Shown here one piece after another: positions 1-8,589 of a stretch of 64,000 nucleotides of DNA (within the stretch, counting starts at the first letter, position 1; the number at the start of each line of letters is the position of its first letter). The DNA is taken from positions 3,814,001 to 3,878,000 of the forward strand of contig NZ_CP108381.1 in NCBI RefSeq assembly GCF_035956715.1, read 5' to 3'. The notes under the pieces were generated by a model that was not told the origin of the DNA, did not search any database, and was given only the letters and a program-made list of their open reading frames with translations. Made by a program: the position numbers and the translations under genes. Source of the DNA: Nocardia sp. NBC_01329. GTDB taxonomy: Bacteria; Actinomycetota; Actinomycetes; Mycobacteriales; Mycobacteriaceae.

Positions 1-263
1 AGGGCCGGGAACGGCTCGCCGCGGCCGTGATCCGCGCCGGTATCCCCCGCGCCGAGGCCGAACTCGCCGCGTACACGCTGCTGTACTACGTGCTCGGCCA
101 TACCGTCGACGAACAGTCCCGGATACAGATGGACTCCGCCGGGATTCTCGCCGACGATTCCGGCACGCTCGTCGGATCCGAGGACCCGACGGCCCGCTTC
201 GATTTCGGCCTACAGCTGTTCACCGCCGGAGTCCGGCACCGGCTCGGCGCCGATATCCGCTGA
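1..263 (+). CDS. TetR-family regulator, C-terminal end (partial)
   Basis: Only the last 87 residues are in the window; the reading frame is open from base 3. The sequence (AAYTLLYYVLGHTVDEQSR, then FDFGLQLFTAGVRHRL at the end) looks like the all-alpha ligand and dimerisation domain of TetR-class repressors (TetR_C_1 type). The DNA-binding part lies upstream of the window. The gene runs in the same direction as bioF, 69 bases before it, next to a BioQ-type operator, so it could be the biotin repressor BioQ. That is inference from position only; an unrelated TetR regulator is equally possible. Confidence 0.8.
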   Translation, partial: GRERLAAAVIRAGIPRAEAELAAYTLLYYVLGHTVDEQSRIQMDSAGILADDSGTLVGSEDPTARFDFGLQLFTAGVRHRLGADIR

Positions 264-303
264 CGCACCCGGATTCGCCGCCGGACGGGGCACCGCATCT
301 CAC

Positions 304-326
304 CTTGAACACTGTTCAAGTATGGT
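304..326 (+). promoter_or_regulatory. BioQ-type operator and -10 element of bioF
   Basis: CTTGAACACTGTTCAAG (304-320) is a perfect inverted repeat with 7-bp arms around ACT. It contains TGAAC-N3-GTTCA, the operator described for the biotin repressor BioQ of corynebacteria and mycobacteria. TATGGT (321-326) follows at once and fits the actinobacterial -10 pattern TANNNT. It sits six bases before the GTG start of bioF, so the mRNA is probably leaderless and a bound repressor would cover the promoter. The same palindrome stands before bioA at 8550-8566. Confidence 0.8.
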
Positions 327-332
327 GCCCAC

Positions 333-1487
333 GTGACCTCCGATCCACTGGCCTGGCTCGACGACCGCGCCGCCGGGCGCGAGACCGCCGGACTGCGGCG
401 CCGCCTCCGGCCGCGCGCGGCCACGGCGGCGAGCCTGGATCTGGCCTCCAACGACTACCTCGGACTCACCCGGCACCCCGAGGTGATCGCGGGGGCGATC
501 GAAGCCGTGAACCGATGGGGCGCGGGGTCCACCGGTTCACGGCTGGTCACCGGTACCACCACCGAACACGAACTACTGGAGGCCGAACTCGCCGAGTTCA
601 CCGGATTCGCGGCCGGACTGGTGTTCGCCTCCGGCTACGCCGCCAATCTGGGTGCCGTCACCGCCCTCGCCGGCCGGGGGTCGCTGATCGTCTCCGACGC
701 CGGCTGCCACGCCTCGCTCGTGGATGCCTGCCGGCTCTCCCGCGCCCGGGTGGAAATCGCGCCGCACCGCGATATCGCCGCGGTACAGCGGCTGCTGGCC
801 GCTCGCGGGGAGGCGCGTGCACTGGTGCTCACCGATTCGGTCTTCAGCGCCGACGGCGATCTCGCGCCGCTGGCCGCACTCCACCGAGTGACCCGCGCGC
901 ACGGCGCGGTACTGCTGGTCGACGAGGCCCACGGGCTGGGTGTGCGCGGGACCGGCGGGCGCGGACTCGTCCAGGAGACCGGTCTGGCCGGCGAACCCGA
1001 TGTGGTCGTGACCGCCACCCTGTCGAAAGCCCTCGCCGCCCAGGGCGGCGTGGTCCTGGGCGGCGAACGAGTGCGCGCGCACCTGATCGATTCGGCCCGC
1101 ACCATGATCTTCGATACCGGGCTCGCACCTGCCGCCGTGGGCGCGGCGCGCGCCGCGCTGCGGATCCTGCGCCGGGACCGGGAACTGCCGCGGCGGGTGC
1201 TGGACCGGGCAGCCGAGATCGCCCGGGTCGCCGGTGTTCCGACCCCCGATTCGGCGGTCGTGCCGGTCATTCTCGGCGAGCCCCGGATCGCTTACGCGGC
1301 CGCCGTGGCCTGTCGCGAAAAGGGTCTCGAGGTCGGCTGTTTCCGCCCGCCGTCGGTGCCCGAGGGCACCTCGCGATTGCGCATCACCGCCCGCGCCGAC
1401 CTCTCGGCCGACGACCTCGCCCGCATCGATTCCGTCCTGACACCGGTTCTGTCCCGTGCCCGCGACACCGGGGCCGTACCGGCATGA
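333..1487 (+). CDS. bioF: 8-amino-7-oxononanoate synthase (BioF)
   Basis: A 384-residue PLP enzyme that condenses pimeloyl-ACP or pimeloyl-CoA with L-alanine to give 8-amino-7-oxononanoate, the first ring-assembly step of biotin synthesis. Visible hallmarks are the N-terminal LDLASNDYLGLTRHP block (about residues 35-49), the LVDEAHGLG segment (about 195-203) and the PLP lysine in TATLSKALAAQGG (K232). The GTG start lies six bases after a TATGGT -10 element, which suggests leaderless translation. The gene overlaps bioD by 4 bp (ATGA), so the two should be co-translated. A BioQ-type operator overlaps the promoter. The length is normal for the family. Confidence 0.97.
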   Translation: MTSDPLAWLDDRAAGRETAGLRRRLRPRAATAASLDLASNDYLGLTRHPEVIAGAIEAVNRWGAGSTGSRLVTGTTTEHELLEAELAEFTGFAAGLVFASGYAANLGAVTALAGRGSLIVSDAGCHASLVDACRLSRARVEIAPHRDIAAVQRLLAARGEARALVLTDSVFSADGDLAPLAALHRVTRAHGAVLLVDEAHGLGVRGTGGRGLVQETGLAGEPDVVVTATLSKALAAQGGVVLGGERVRAHLIDSARTMIFDTGLAPAAVGAARAALRILRRDRELPRRVLDRAAEIARVAGVPTPDSAVVPVILGEPRIAYAAAVACREKGLEVGCFRPPSVPEGTSRLRITARADLSADDLARIDSVLTPVLSRARDTGAVPA

Positions 1488-2215
1488 CGCTGCTCTTCGT
1501 CACCGGCACCTCCACCGAGGTAGGCAAGACCGTCACCACCGCTGCGCTGGCCGCAGTGGCCCGCACTGCCGGACTCGAGGTCGCCGTATGTAAACCGGCC
1601 CAAACCGGTGTGGGCGCGGCCGATCCCGGTGATCTCGCCGTCGTGACCGCCCTCGCCGGCGTGACCCGGACCGTCGAACCGGCCCGCTACCCCGAACCGC
1701 TGGCCCCCGATACCGCAGCCCGCCGCTGTGGGGCCCCGCTGCTCACACTGTCCGAGACCGCCACCGCGATAGCCGGACTGGGGTCCGCCGACCTGGTGCT
1801 GGTGGAGGGTGCCGGTGGGCTGCTGGTGCGGCTGGGTGAGTTCACCCTCCTCGACCTCGCCCGGGAACTGTCGGCGCCGGTGCTGGTGGTCAGCGCACCG
1901 GGCCTCGGCACCCTCAATCACAGCGAACTCACGACCTGGGCCCTGCGGCAGGCCGGAGTGGAATGCGCCGGACTGGTGATCGGATCGTGGCCCGAACGGC
2001 CCGATCTGGCGATGCGGACCAACCGCGCCGATCTGCCGCGGGTCACCGGCACCGAACTGGTCGGCGCTGTTCCCGAAGGTGCCGGCGGGTGGAGTCCGCA
2101 GCGCTTCCGGGCGGCGGCCCCGGCCTGGTTCGACCGGCAGTGGACGCAGCGGTATCTCGGACGAACCGGCACCGTACCGGAGATTCGCCCGCCGGTCACC
2201 GCGTTCGCTCCCTAG
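1484..2215 (+). CDS. bioD: Dethiobiotin synthetase (BioD)
   Basis: A 243-residue ATP-dependent enzyme that closes the ureido ring of dethiobiotin from 7,8-diaminononanoate and CO2. The P-loop is GTSTEVGKT at residues 8-16, and LVEGAGGLLVRL matches the second conserved BioD block. The ATG was chosen because it overlaps the bioF stop as ATGA and puts the P-loop at the usual place close to the N-terminus; the frame is open further upstream but that part is a shadow of bioF. The product is used by biotin synthase, whose gene bioB is not in this window. Confidence 0.96.
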   Translation: MTLLFVTGTSTEVGKTVTTAALAAVARTAGLEVAVCKPAQTGVGAADPGDLAVVTALAGVTRTVEPARYPEPLAPDTAARRCGAPLLTLSETATAIAGLGSADLVLVEGAGGLLVRLGEFTLLDLARELSAPVLVVSAPGLGTLNHSELTTWALRQAGVECAGLVIGSWPERPDLAMRTNRADLPRVTGTELVGAVPEGAGGWSPQRFRAAAPAWFDRQWTQRYLGRTGTVPEIRPPVTAFAP

Positions 2216-2224
2216 AGTTCGGGG

Positions 2225-2695
2225 ATGGCCACTACGCGAATCCAGCGGGAGATCGCCGCACCCCGGGCGACCGTCTACGCGGCCCTCGTCGACGGCGAGG
2301 CGGTGCGCACCTGGATGGTGCCCACCGGAATGACCAGCCGGGTACACGAATTCGATGCCACCGAGGGTGGGCGGTTCCGTATCTCGCTCACCTACGACGA
2401 TCCCGCGCAAACCGGGAAGACCGAAGGTGCCACCGATACCTTCCACGGCCGGTTCGCCACCCTTGTTCCGGACGAGCGAGTGGTCCAGATCGTCGAATTC
2501 GATACCGCCGATCCGGCGATCACCGGCGAGATGCGGATCACCTACGACCTCACCGGCACACCCGCGGGCACCCGCCTGGACGCGGTGCACGAAGGCTTGC
2601 CCGACGGAGTCTCGGAGGCGGACAACGAGCTCGGCTGGAGTATCTCGCTGGGCAAACTCGCCGCGCTCGCCGAGGGCCGGGCGATCCCGGACTGA
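2225..2695 (+). CDS. SRPBCC/AHSA1-like domain protein
   Basis: A 156-residue protein with the START-like fold of the AHSA1 (activator of Hsp90 ATPase) superfamily. The N-terminus IQREIAAPRATVYAALVDGEAVRTWMVP and the later DTFHGRFATLVPDERVVQIVEF and GWSISLGKLAALAE blocks are typical. Such proteins bind small hydrophobic ligands; the ligand cannot be told from sequence. TAGAGT (2213-2218) overlaps the bioD stop codon and lies six bases before this ATG, so the gene may have its own leaderless promoter inside the end of bioD. It is only 9 bases downstream of bioD and could also be transcribed with it. Confidence 0.85.
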   Translation: MATTRIQREIAAPRATVYAALVDGEAVRTWMVPTGMTSRVHEFDATEGGRFRISLTYDDPAQTGKTEGATDTFHGRFATLVPDERVVQIVEFDTADPAITGEMRITYDLTGTPAGTRLDAVHEGLPDGVSEADNELGWSISLGKLAALAEGRAIPD

Positions 2696-2742
2696 CCGCT
2701 CCTACCCCGATCCCGACCGGCAGCCGACCAGAAAGGCATCGC

Positions 2743-3915
2743 ATGCGCCCGGACCGGCCGTCCGAACCCGATCCGGCCGATGCCGCGACCGCCCCGCTGT
2801 GGCGGGCAGTGCAGGCCTTCCGCCTGGTCACCCTGCTGTACGCGGTCGGGCAGCAGATCGCCTCTGTGCAGTACTACGAGAATCAGCGGCTGAGCTGGGT
2901 TTTCATCGCGCTCATGGTGCTCTGGTCCGGAGTCTCGGCGCTACTGCTCGCGCAGTGGCGCGCCCCCGATATCATCCGGACCCGGACGCTGGTGGTCGTC
3001 GGCGATCATCTCGTGGTCCTCGGGCTGATCGCGGCGACACCACTGGTCGCCGACTACGACTGGTATCACGGGCATCAACCCCTGCCCACCACCATGTGGT
3101 CGGCCAACGCGGTGATCTCGGCCGCGATTCTGCGCGGGCCCATCGCGGGAGTGGCCTCCGGCCTGGTCGTCGCGGCCGCCATCATCACCATGCGACAGCA
3201 GTGGGGGCAGGACGTCTGGGCCGACGCGACCGCGCCGGTCCTGGTCTCGGTGGGACTCGCGCTGGGTCTGGCGGCGAACACCGCGCGGCGAGCCCAGGAA
3301 CAACTCCAGCGCGCGGTCCGGCTCACCGCGGCCGCCGAGGAGCGCGAACGTCTGGCCCGCCAGGTACACGACGGTGTACTGCAGATCCTCTCCTACATCA
3401 AACGGCGCGGGAACGCGATCGGCGGACCGGCCACGGAACTGGCCCAGCGGGCCGGGGAACAGGAGATCGCGCTGCGCCGGCTCATCTCCGAACAGGGCGC
3501 CCCGGCGTCGGCCGATACCAGCAACGTCGACCTCCGTCCGCTGCTCACCGCGCACGCCACGCCGGACGTGGTGGTCTCCACTCCTGGCGAGCCGGTGCGG
3601 CTCGGCCGCTGGGCCGCCGACGAGATCGCCGCCGCCGTCGCGGCCGCCCTCACCAATGTGGCACTGCACGCGGGCCCCGAAGCCCGGGCGTTCGTCCTGC
3701 TCGAGGACACCGGCCCGGAATTGATCGTGAGCGTGCGCGACGACGGTGTCGGAATCGCACCCGGCCGGCTCACCGAGGCCGAGAACGAGGGCCGGATGGG
3801 TGTGTCACGGTCGATCACCGGACGGATCGCCGCGCTGGGCGGCATCGCCGAACTGCTCACCGCGGAAACCGTCGGCGAGGGTACCGAATGGGAGTTCCGC
3901 ATACCGCGCGGCTGA
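2743..3915 (+). CDS. MacS-like sensor histidine kinase
   Basis: A 390-residue membrane kinase. The first 190 residues hold about five hydrophobic segments (around 25-45, 52-70, 83-100, 120-150 and 162-180) of the DUF5931/MacS sensor type. A dimerisation helix follows with the phosphorylated histidine in EERERLARQVHDGVLQIL (H209), the HisKA_3 pattern. A HATPase with DDGVGIAPG and GRMGVSRSITGRIAALGG ends the protein. The ATG was preferred to upstream codons because it follows GAAAGG and starts just before the first membrane segment. The response regulator gene begins 82 bases later. In Streptomyces, MacRS affects morphogenesis and antibiotic production; the signal is unknown. Confidence 0.9.
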   Translation: MRPDRPSEPDPADAATAPLWRAVQAFRLVTLLYAVGQQIASVQYYENQRLSWVFIALMVLWSGVSALLLAQWRAPDIIRTRTLVVVGDHLVVLGLIAATPLVADYDWYHGHQPLPTTMWSANAVISAAILRGPIAGVASGLVVAAAIITMRQQWGQDVWADATAPVLVSVGLALGLAANTARRAQEQLQRAVRLTAAAEERERLARQVHDGVLQILSYIKRRGNAIGGPATELAQRAGEQEIALRRLISEQGAPASADTSNVDLRPLLTAHATPDVVVSTPGEPVRLGRWAADEIAAAVAAALTNVALHAGPEARAFVLLEDTGPELIVSVRDDGVGIAPGRLTEAENEGRMGVSRSITGRIAALGGIAELLTAETVGEGTEWEFRIPRG

Positions 3916-3997
3916 GCAGTGGCCGGCCGGTCACGGCCTCGGTGGGACCGGCCGTTCTGGCAGGATGAGGACGCGCGGAGGCGGAAGGAGCGGCGGG

Positions 3998-4666
3998 GTG
4001 ACCGGACAGGCGGCGGAGGCGATTTCGGTGATGGTGGTCGACGACCATCCGATCTGGCGGGAAGGTGTGTCCCGCGACCTCACCGAAGCCGGGTTCCGGG
4101 TGGCCGCGACGGCCGAGAACGCCGCGGCTGCCGCCCGCCGTGCGGCAGCCGCACGGCCGCGGGTGGTGCTGATGGATATGCAACTACCGGACGGCAACGG
4201 CGCGCTGGCCACCGCTGAGGTTCTGCGGGTGTCCCCGGAGAGCCGGGTGCTGGTGCTCTCGGCCTCGGGTGAACGCGACGATGTGCTGGACGCGGTGAAA
4301 GCCGGGGCATCCGGGTATCTGGTCAAGAGCGCTTCCGCCGCCGAACTCATCGCCGCGGTCCGGGCCACCGCCGCCGGGCAGGCGGTGTTCACCCCCGGAC
4401 TCGCCGGTCTCGTCCTGGGTGAGTACCGCCGGATCGCCACCGCACCGGCCGACCCGGGCGAACCGCACCGGCCCGCACTCACCGACCGGGAGACCGAGGT
4501 ACTGCGCCTGGTCGCCAAAGGCCTCTCCGCCAGGCAGATCGCCACCCGGCTGGATCTGAGTCACCGGACGGTCGAGAACCACGTGCAGGCCACCCTGCGC
4601 AAACTGCAGCTCGCCAACCGGGTCGAACTCACCCGCTATGTGATCGAGCAGGGCCTCGACGAATAG
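3998..4666 (+). CDS. LuxR-family (NarL-type) response regulator, MacR-like
   Basis: A 222-residue two-domain regulator. The receiver domain covers about residues 10-125, with the acidic pair DD (15-16), phospho-acceptor D60 in VVLMDMQLPDGNG and the conserved lysine in GYLVKSAS. The C-terminal LuxR helix-turn-helix is clear in LTDRETEVLRLVAKGLSARQ and LDLSHRTVENHVQATLRKL. The GTG start follows GGAAGGAG with a spacing of seven, a strong ribosome site. It is the partner of the MacS-like kinase just upstream. A MacR-box-like palindrome lies 160 bases downstream of its stop, before the DUF2339 gene, which makes that gene a probable target. Confidence 0.93.
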   Translation: MTGQAAEAISVMVVDDHPIWREGVSRDLTEAGFRVAATAENAAAAARRAAAARPRVVLMDMQLPDGNGALATAEVLRVSPESRVLVLSASGERDDVLDAVKAGASGYLVKSASAAELIAAVRATAAGQAVFTPGLAGLVLGEYRRIATAPADPGEPHRPALTDRETEVLRLVAKGLSARQIATRLDLSHRTVENHVQATLRKLQLANRVELTRYVIEQGLDE

Positions 4667-4826
4667 CGTGGCGCTCCGGGTGCCGGCGGAGGACGGGAGC
4701 CCACCTGCTCAGTGGATTCGCGGCCGCCGCGATACCGTCCGGCGGACGAAATCGCGGTCCACAGCGCGGCCCTGACCACGCCTCGATGCCCAGGCGCTCA
4801 GAATCGCGTAGATTCCGGCCCTTTCC

Positions 4827-4842
4827 CGAGTAGTCCTACTCA
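4827..4842 (+). promoter_or_regulatory. MacR-box-like inverted repeat
   Basis: CGAGTAGTCCTACTCA has two inverted arms around TC (6-bp GAGTAG/CTACTC, with C and A at the outer ends). As I recall, the MacR box of Streptomyces coelicolor is TGAGTAC-NN-GTACTCA. Spacing and the GAGTA/TACTC core agree; the outermost left base and the innermost base of each arm differ. The site lies between the MacS/MacR-like pair and the DUF2339 gene, 109 bases before the latter. I infer a direct autolocal target of the regulator; no binding evidence can be seen in sequence. Confidence 0.5.
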
Positions 4843-4950
4843 TCCTCGTGACCCGCTCGCGGCCGACCATCGAGATATGACGGGGAAACGTAGCGCGCGA
4901 GCCCGGGCCTTCGAGGCCGGGCCGGCCCATCAACTCGGAAGTGAGCCACG

Positions 4951-7146
4951 GTGAGTCAGGAACCCACTCGGATGCCGCCCAGCGGCAGGGCAGGAACCTC
5001 GGCCGTCAACGGCCGGGAGATCGATCCGTCGCTGGTCGCCCGCCTGTCCGGCCAGTTCACCACGATCGCCGGAGATTTCACCGCGCTCGGCGGTCAGCTG
5101 AGCACCCTCGGCCGTGATCTCGAAGCCCTGCACCGGCAGGTACGGGCAGCCGCTCCCACGCGTTCGGACGCGACGTCCACCGGCGATGCGGCCACCCGAT
5201 CGGCCGAACCCGGTCCCGGGACGCCGGGATCTCCAGCGACGGAAACTACCGAACGCCCCACAGCACCGGCCGCGGCGGGGACGCCCGGTGCGCGCGCGGC
5301 GACGGGCTACCCCACCGCACCGGTGGGCGCGGTACCGGCGGGTCCCGGCCACACCGCCTGGGGCGTCCCTCCGCTCACCACCTATCAGCAGCCCTGGCCG
5401 GTCCCGCCGCACAGCAGATACGCCGGCGCGTACCCGATATACCGGGACCGGCCACCCGCGGGCCCTCCCGGGCACAGCCCCGCCGGTCCGCCCGTGCCCC
5501 GCACACCGTGGTGGCAACGCGAAGGTGTGATCAGCCGGGTGCTCGCTGTCGCGGGTGTGGCGGTGACTCTCATCGGTGTCGTGATGCTGCTGGTCCTGGC
5601 CGCCCAGGCCGGTATCTTCGGGCCGGTCCCGCGGGTCGTCGCCGGGGCCGTGTTCTCGGCGGCTCTCGTCGGAGCCGGTATGCGGGTGTACCGCCGCACC
5701 GGCGGCCGGGTCGGCGGAATCGCACTGGCCGCCACCGGTTTCGCGGGCGCCTACCTGGACGTCGTCGCGACGACCACGATCTACGACTGGCTGCACCCGG
5801 TCCCCGGGTTGGCCGTCGCGCTCGGAGTCGCCGCCGCCGGCGTCGGGCTGGCCGTGCAGTGGCGGTCCCAGGCACTGGCCGTACTCGTCGTCGCGGCCGC
5901 CGCGGTCCTGGCCCCGTTCGTGAGCACCGAACTGTCGCTGCTCGCGTTCCTGATCGTGCTCCAATTGGCCTGTATCCCGGTGCAGTACCGGTACGACTGG
6001 CCGTATCTGCATCTCGTGCGCACTGTCCCGGCGGTACTCGCCACCCAGATCGCCGTCGTCGCCGTGGCGGTCGGCACCGCCGCCCCCGGCCGGTCGGTGC
6101 TGGTCCTGGTTGCGGCGATCGCGATCGCCGCGGTCGGTCTGGCGGGCACGATCATCGTGGTGCGGCAGCGGCCCGGCGATATCGTGGCCACCCTCACCTG
6201 CGCGCTGGCCACCACACCACTGCTCGCCACGCCCGCGCTGTTCGACCGCCCGGCGGCGACGGTGATCTCGTCGGTGTACGCGGTCGTCCTGCTGGCCCTC
6301 GCCGCGATCCCGCTGCTGCCGAAGGTTCGCGAGATCGCTCGCATCCCGGGTCACACCGCCACTGTCGCTGCGGTCGCCGGTTCCTTCGCCTTGCTGGAAA
6401 CGTGCTGGGGTGTGTCCACCGAGGCCACCCTGCCCCTGGTTCTGTTCCTCGTCGCCGGTTGCTATCTGGCGATCGCGGGCCGCACCGGGAACCGGGTGGC
6501 GGCGGCACTGGGCTCCGGGCACGCCGCCCTCGGCGGGCTCGCGTTCCTGGTGGTCGCCGGGCCGGGGACACTTTCCACCGAATGGATCGCCGTCCGCGAA
6601 CTATCGGCCGGCACCGCGGCCTCGGCGATCGCGGGACTCGCGGTGGTCGCGCTGGCGCTGTGGGGGTCGGGCCGGCTCGGCGGCCCCATCGCACCGGAGC
6701 GTCCCAGCGGCCCCGCGGCCACCGACACCCGCGCCTCGCTGCTGTGGATCGGCGGCAGTGTCGCGGCGCTGTACCTGGTGACCGCGACGTCCGTATCGCT
6801 GGGGGTGATCGCCGATATCGCCGACGGATTCGTCATCGGGCACAGTATCGCCACCATCGTCTGGATGGCCGGGGCGCTGGCCGCCCTGCTCTACGGCCTG
6901 CGGTCGTTGGGCGCGCGGACACCGACGGCCGCCAAGGTCGCGCTGGGGTCCGGTCTGCTGGTCACGGCCGCGGCGCTGGCGAAACTGTTCCTGTTCGATC
7001 TGGCCACCCTCGACGGCCTCGTCCGGGTGACCGCGTTCCTAGTGGTCGGTGTGCTGCTGCTCGTCGCCGGAACCCGCTACGCGCGGGCGTTCGCCGAAAC
7101 GGGTGCGCGGTGTGACGATCCGGGGTCGCCGACCGAACCGCACTGA
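4951..7146 (+). CDS. DUF2339-family polytopic membrane protein
   Basis: A 731-residue protein. Residues 1-180 are hydrophilic and rich in Pro, Ala and Thr after a short predicted coiled helix (LSGQFTTIAGDFTALGGQLSTL). From about residue 190 (WWQREGVISRVLAVAGVAVTLIG) to the end it is almost entirely hydrophobic, with some 18-20 membrane segments and a short charged tail. This matches the DUF2339 family of large predicted membrane proteins, whose function is unknown. The GTG start follows GGAAG at about nine bases. A MacR-box-like palindrome upstream suggests control by the neighbouring two-component system, whose Streptomyces regulon consists largely of membrane proteins. Confidence 0.8.
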   Translation: MSQEPTRMPPSGRAGTSAVNGREIDPSLVARLSGQFTTIAGDFTALGGQLSTLGRDLEALHRQVRAAAPTRSDATSTGDAATRSAEPGPGTPGSPATETTERPTAPAAAGTPGARAATGYPTAPVGAVPAGPGHTAWGVPPLTTYQQPWPVPPHSRYAGAYPIYRDRPPAGPPGHSPAGPPVPRTPWWQREGVISRVLAVAGVAVTLIGVVMLLVLAAQAGIFGPVPRVVAGAVFSAALVGAGMRVYRRTGGRVGGIALAATGFAGAYLDVVATTTIYDWLHPVPGLAVALGVAAAGVGLAVQWRSQALAVLVVAAAAVLAPFVSTELSLLAFLIVLQLACIPVQYRYDWPYLHLVRTVPAVLATQIAVVAVAVGTAAPGRSVLVLVAAIAIAAVGLAGTIIVVRQRPGDIVATLTCALATTPLLATPALFDRPAATVISSVYAVVLLALAAIPLLPKVREIARIPGHTATVAAVAGSFALLETCWGVSTEATLPLVLFLVAGCYLAIAGRTGNRVAAALGSGHAALGGLAFLVVAGPGTLSTEWIAVRELSAGTAASAIAGLAVVALALWGSGRLGGPIAPERPSGPAATDTRASLLWIGGSVAALYLVTATSVSLGVIADIADGFVIGHSIATIVWMAGALAALLYGLRSLGARTPTAAKVALGSGLLVTAAALAKLFLFDLATLDGLVRVTAFLVVGVLLLVAGTRYARAFAETGARCDDPGSPTEPH

Positions 7147-7164
7147 GCGGTCCGGGTGGGTCAC

Positions 7165-7202
7165 GGCTCCGCCCCGGTGGCACTCGCCGCCGGGGCGGAG
7201 CC
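7165..7202. terminator. Bidirectional hairpin between DUF2339 gene and bioA
   Basis: GGCTCCGCCCCGG (7165-7177) pairs perfectly with CCGGGGCGGAGCC (7190-7202) around a 12-nt loop. It lies between the stops of two convergent genes, 18 bases from one and 2 bases from the other. No T-tract is present, as usual for this group. It probably ends transcription from both sides. Confidence 0.7.
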
Positions 7203-7204
7203 CG

Positions 7205-8503
7205 TTACATCGTCCGGGAGCCGGTACGGGCCGCCGCGACCATGGCGGTGGTAACGGTCGCGATATCGGCGGAATCGCTGATATAGGGCGGCATCGCGTA
7301 GATCAGGTTGCGGAACGGCCTGATCCAGGCGCCCGCGCCGACGGCGGCCTCGGTAGCCGCCCGCATATCCACCGGCCGGTCCAGTTCGATCACCCCGATA
7401 CCGCCGAGTACGCGTACCTCGGTGACACCGGCGATATCCCGGGCCGGTGTCAGGCCCGCCCGCAGCTCGGCGCCGATCCGCGCCACCTCACCACGCCAGT
7501 CCCGCGACAGCAGCAGTTCCACCGAGGCGACCGCGACGGCGCAGGCCAGCGGATTGCCCATGAAGGTCGGCCCGTGCATGAGACCGCCGTGTGCGGCACT
7601 GATGGTCTCGGCGATATCGGTCGTGCACAGAACCGCGGCGAGCGTCATGTATCCGCCGGTGAGTGCCTTGCCCACACACATCACATCCGGTGCGACGAGC
7701 GCCTGCTCGGCGGCGAACAAGGTTCCGGTACGACCGAATCCGGTCGCGATCTCGTCGAATACCAGCAGTATCCCGTGCTCGTCGCACAGTCGGCGCAGAT
7801 CGGCCAGGTAGCGCGGATCGTGCCACCGCATTCCGCCGGCCCCCTGGACCACCGGTTCCACCACGATCGCCGCCAGTTCGGACGCGTGCCGTGTCACCGC
7901 GTTCTCCAGTTCCCGGACATAGTCGTCCTGATAGTCGCGGGGTGGTGCGGGAACGAAGATCTGTTCGGTCAGGACATCGGTCCACAGCGCGTGCATCCCA
8001 CCCTCGGGGTCGCACACGCTCATCGGCGTGAAGGTGTCGCCGTGGTATCCGCCGCGCCAGGTGAGCAGCCGGCGTTTGTCCGGGCGGCCCACCGACCGCC
8101 AGTACTGCAGGCACATCTTCACCGCGACCTCCACCGAGACCGAGCCGGAATCGCAGAGGAACACCCGGTCGAGCCCGTCGGGAGTGTGGCGGACCAGCAG
8201 TTCGCACAGCCGGGCTGCCGGCTCGTGGGTGAGGCCGCCGAACATCACATGGCTCATCCGGCGCGATTGCGCCACCAGCGCCTCGTCGAGTACGGGATGG
8301 CGGTAGCCGTGGACCGCGGCCCACCACGAACTCATCCCGTCCACCAGTTCTCGTCCGTCGGCCAGGGTCAGCCGGGTGCCCGCGGCCGCGGTCACGACGA
8401 GCGGCCGAGTGCTGGACGGGAAGCCTCCGTAGGGGTGCCATACGTAGCGCGCGTCGAGTTCGGAGATCTGCGCGGCGGTGAGTTCTGCGGGCGCGACGAG
8501 CAC
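7205..8503 (-). CDS. bioA: Adenosylmethionine-8-amino-7-oxononanoate transaminase (BioA)
   Basis: A 432-residue class III PLP aminotransferase that uses S-adenosylmethionine as amino donor to make 7,8-diaminononanoate. It works between BioF and BioD. Hallmarks are the substrate-side WHPYGG near residue 22, DGMSSWWAAVHGYRHP (about 55-70), LVFDEIATGFGRTG (about 247-260) and the PLP lysine in CVGKALTGG (K279). The GTG start follows GGAGGA (8508-8513) with five bases between. The gene stands apart from bioFD and on the other strand, but shares their BioQ-type operator, 46 bases upstream of its start. Confidence 0.97.
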   Translation of the reverse strand: MLVAPAELTAAQISELDARYVWHPYGGFPSSTRPLVVTAAAGTRLTLADGRELVDGMSSWWAAVHGYRHPVLDEALVAQSRRMSHVMFGGLTHEPAARLCELLVRHTPDGLDRVFLCDSGSVSVEVAVKMCLQYWRSVGRPDKRRLLTWRGGYHGDTFTPMSVCDPEGGMHALWTDVLTEQIFVPAPPRDYQDDYVRELENAVTRHASELAAIVVEPVVQGAGGMRWHDPRYLADLRRLCDEHGILLVFDEIATGFGRTGTLFAAEQALVAPDVMCVGKALTGGYMTLAAVLCTTDIAETISAAHGGLMHGPTFMGNPLACAVAVASVELLLSRDWRGEVARIGAELRAGLTPARDIAGVTEVRVLGGIGVIELDRPVDMRAATEAAVGAGAWIRPFRNLIYAMPPYISDSADIATVTTAMVAAARTGSRTM

Positions 8504-8549
8504 GGCGGTCCTCCACGTCGTAGTACGACCGGAGTCGGCCGTACGAAAC

Positions 8550-8566
8550 CTTGAACGCCGTTCAAG
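8550..8566 (-). promoter_or_regulatory. BioQ-type operator of bioA
   Basis: CTTGAACGCCGTTCAAG is a perfect 17-bp inverted repeat with arms identical to those at the bioF operator and the spacer GCC instead of ACT. It fits TGAAC-N3-GTTCA. It lies between bioA and the marR-like gene; 23 bases separate it from the end of the latter, so it serves bioA only. Confidence 0.8.
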
Positions 8567-8589
8567 TTACCAACTCGGATTCCGGCCCC

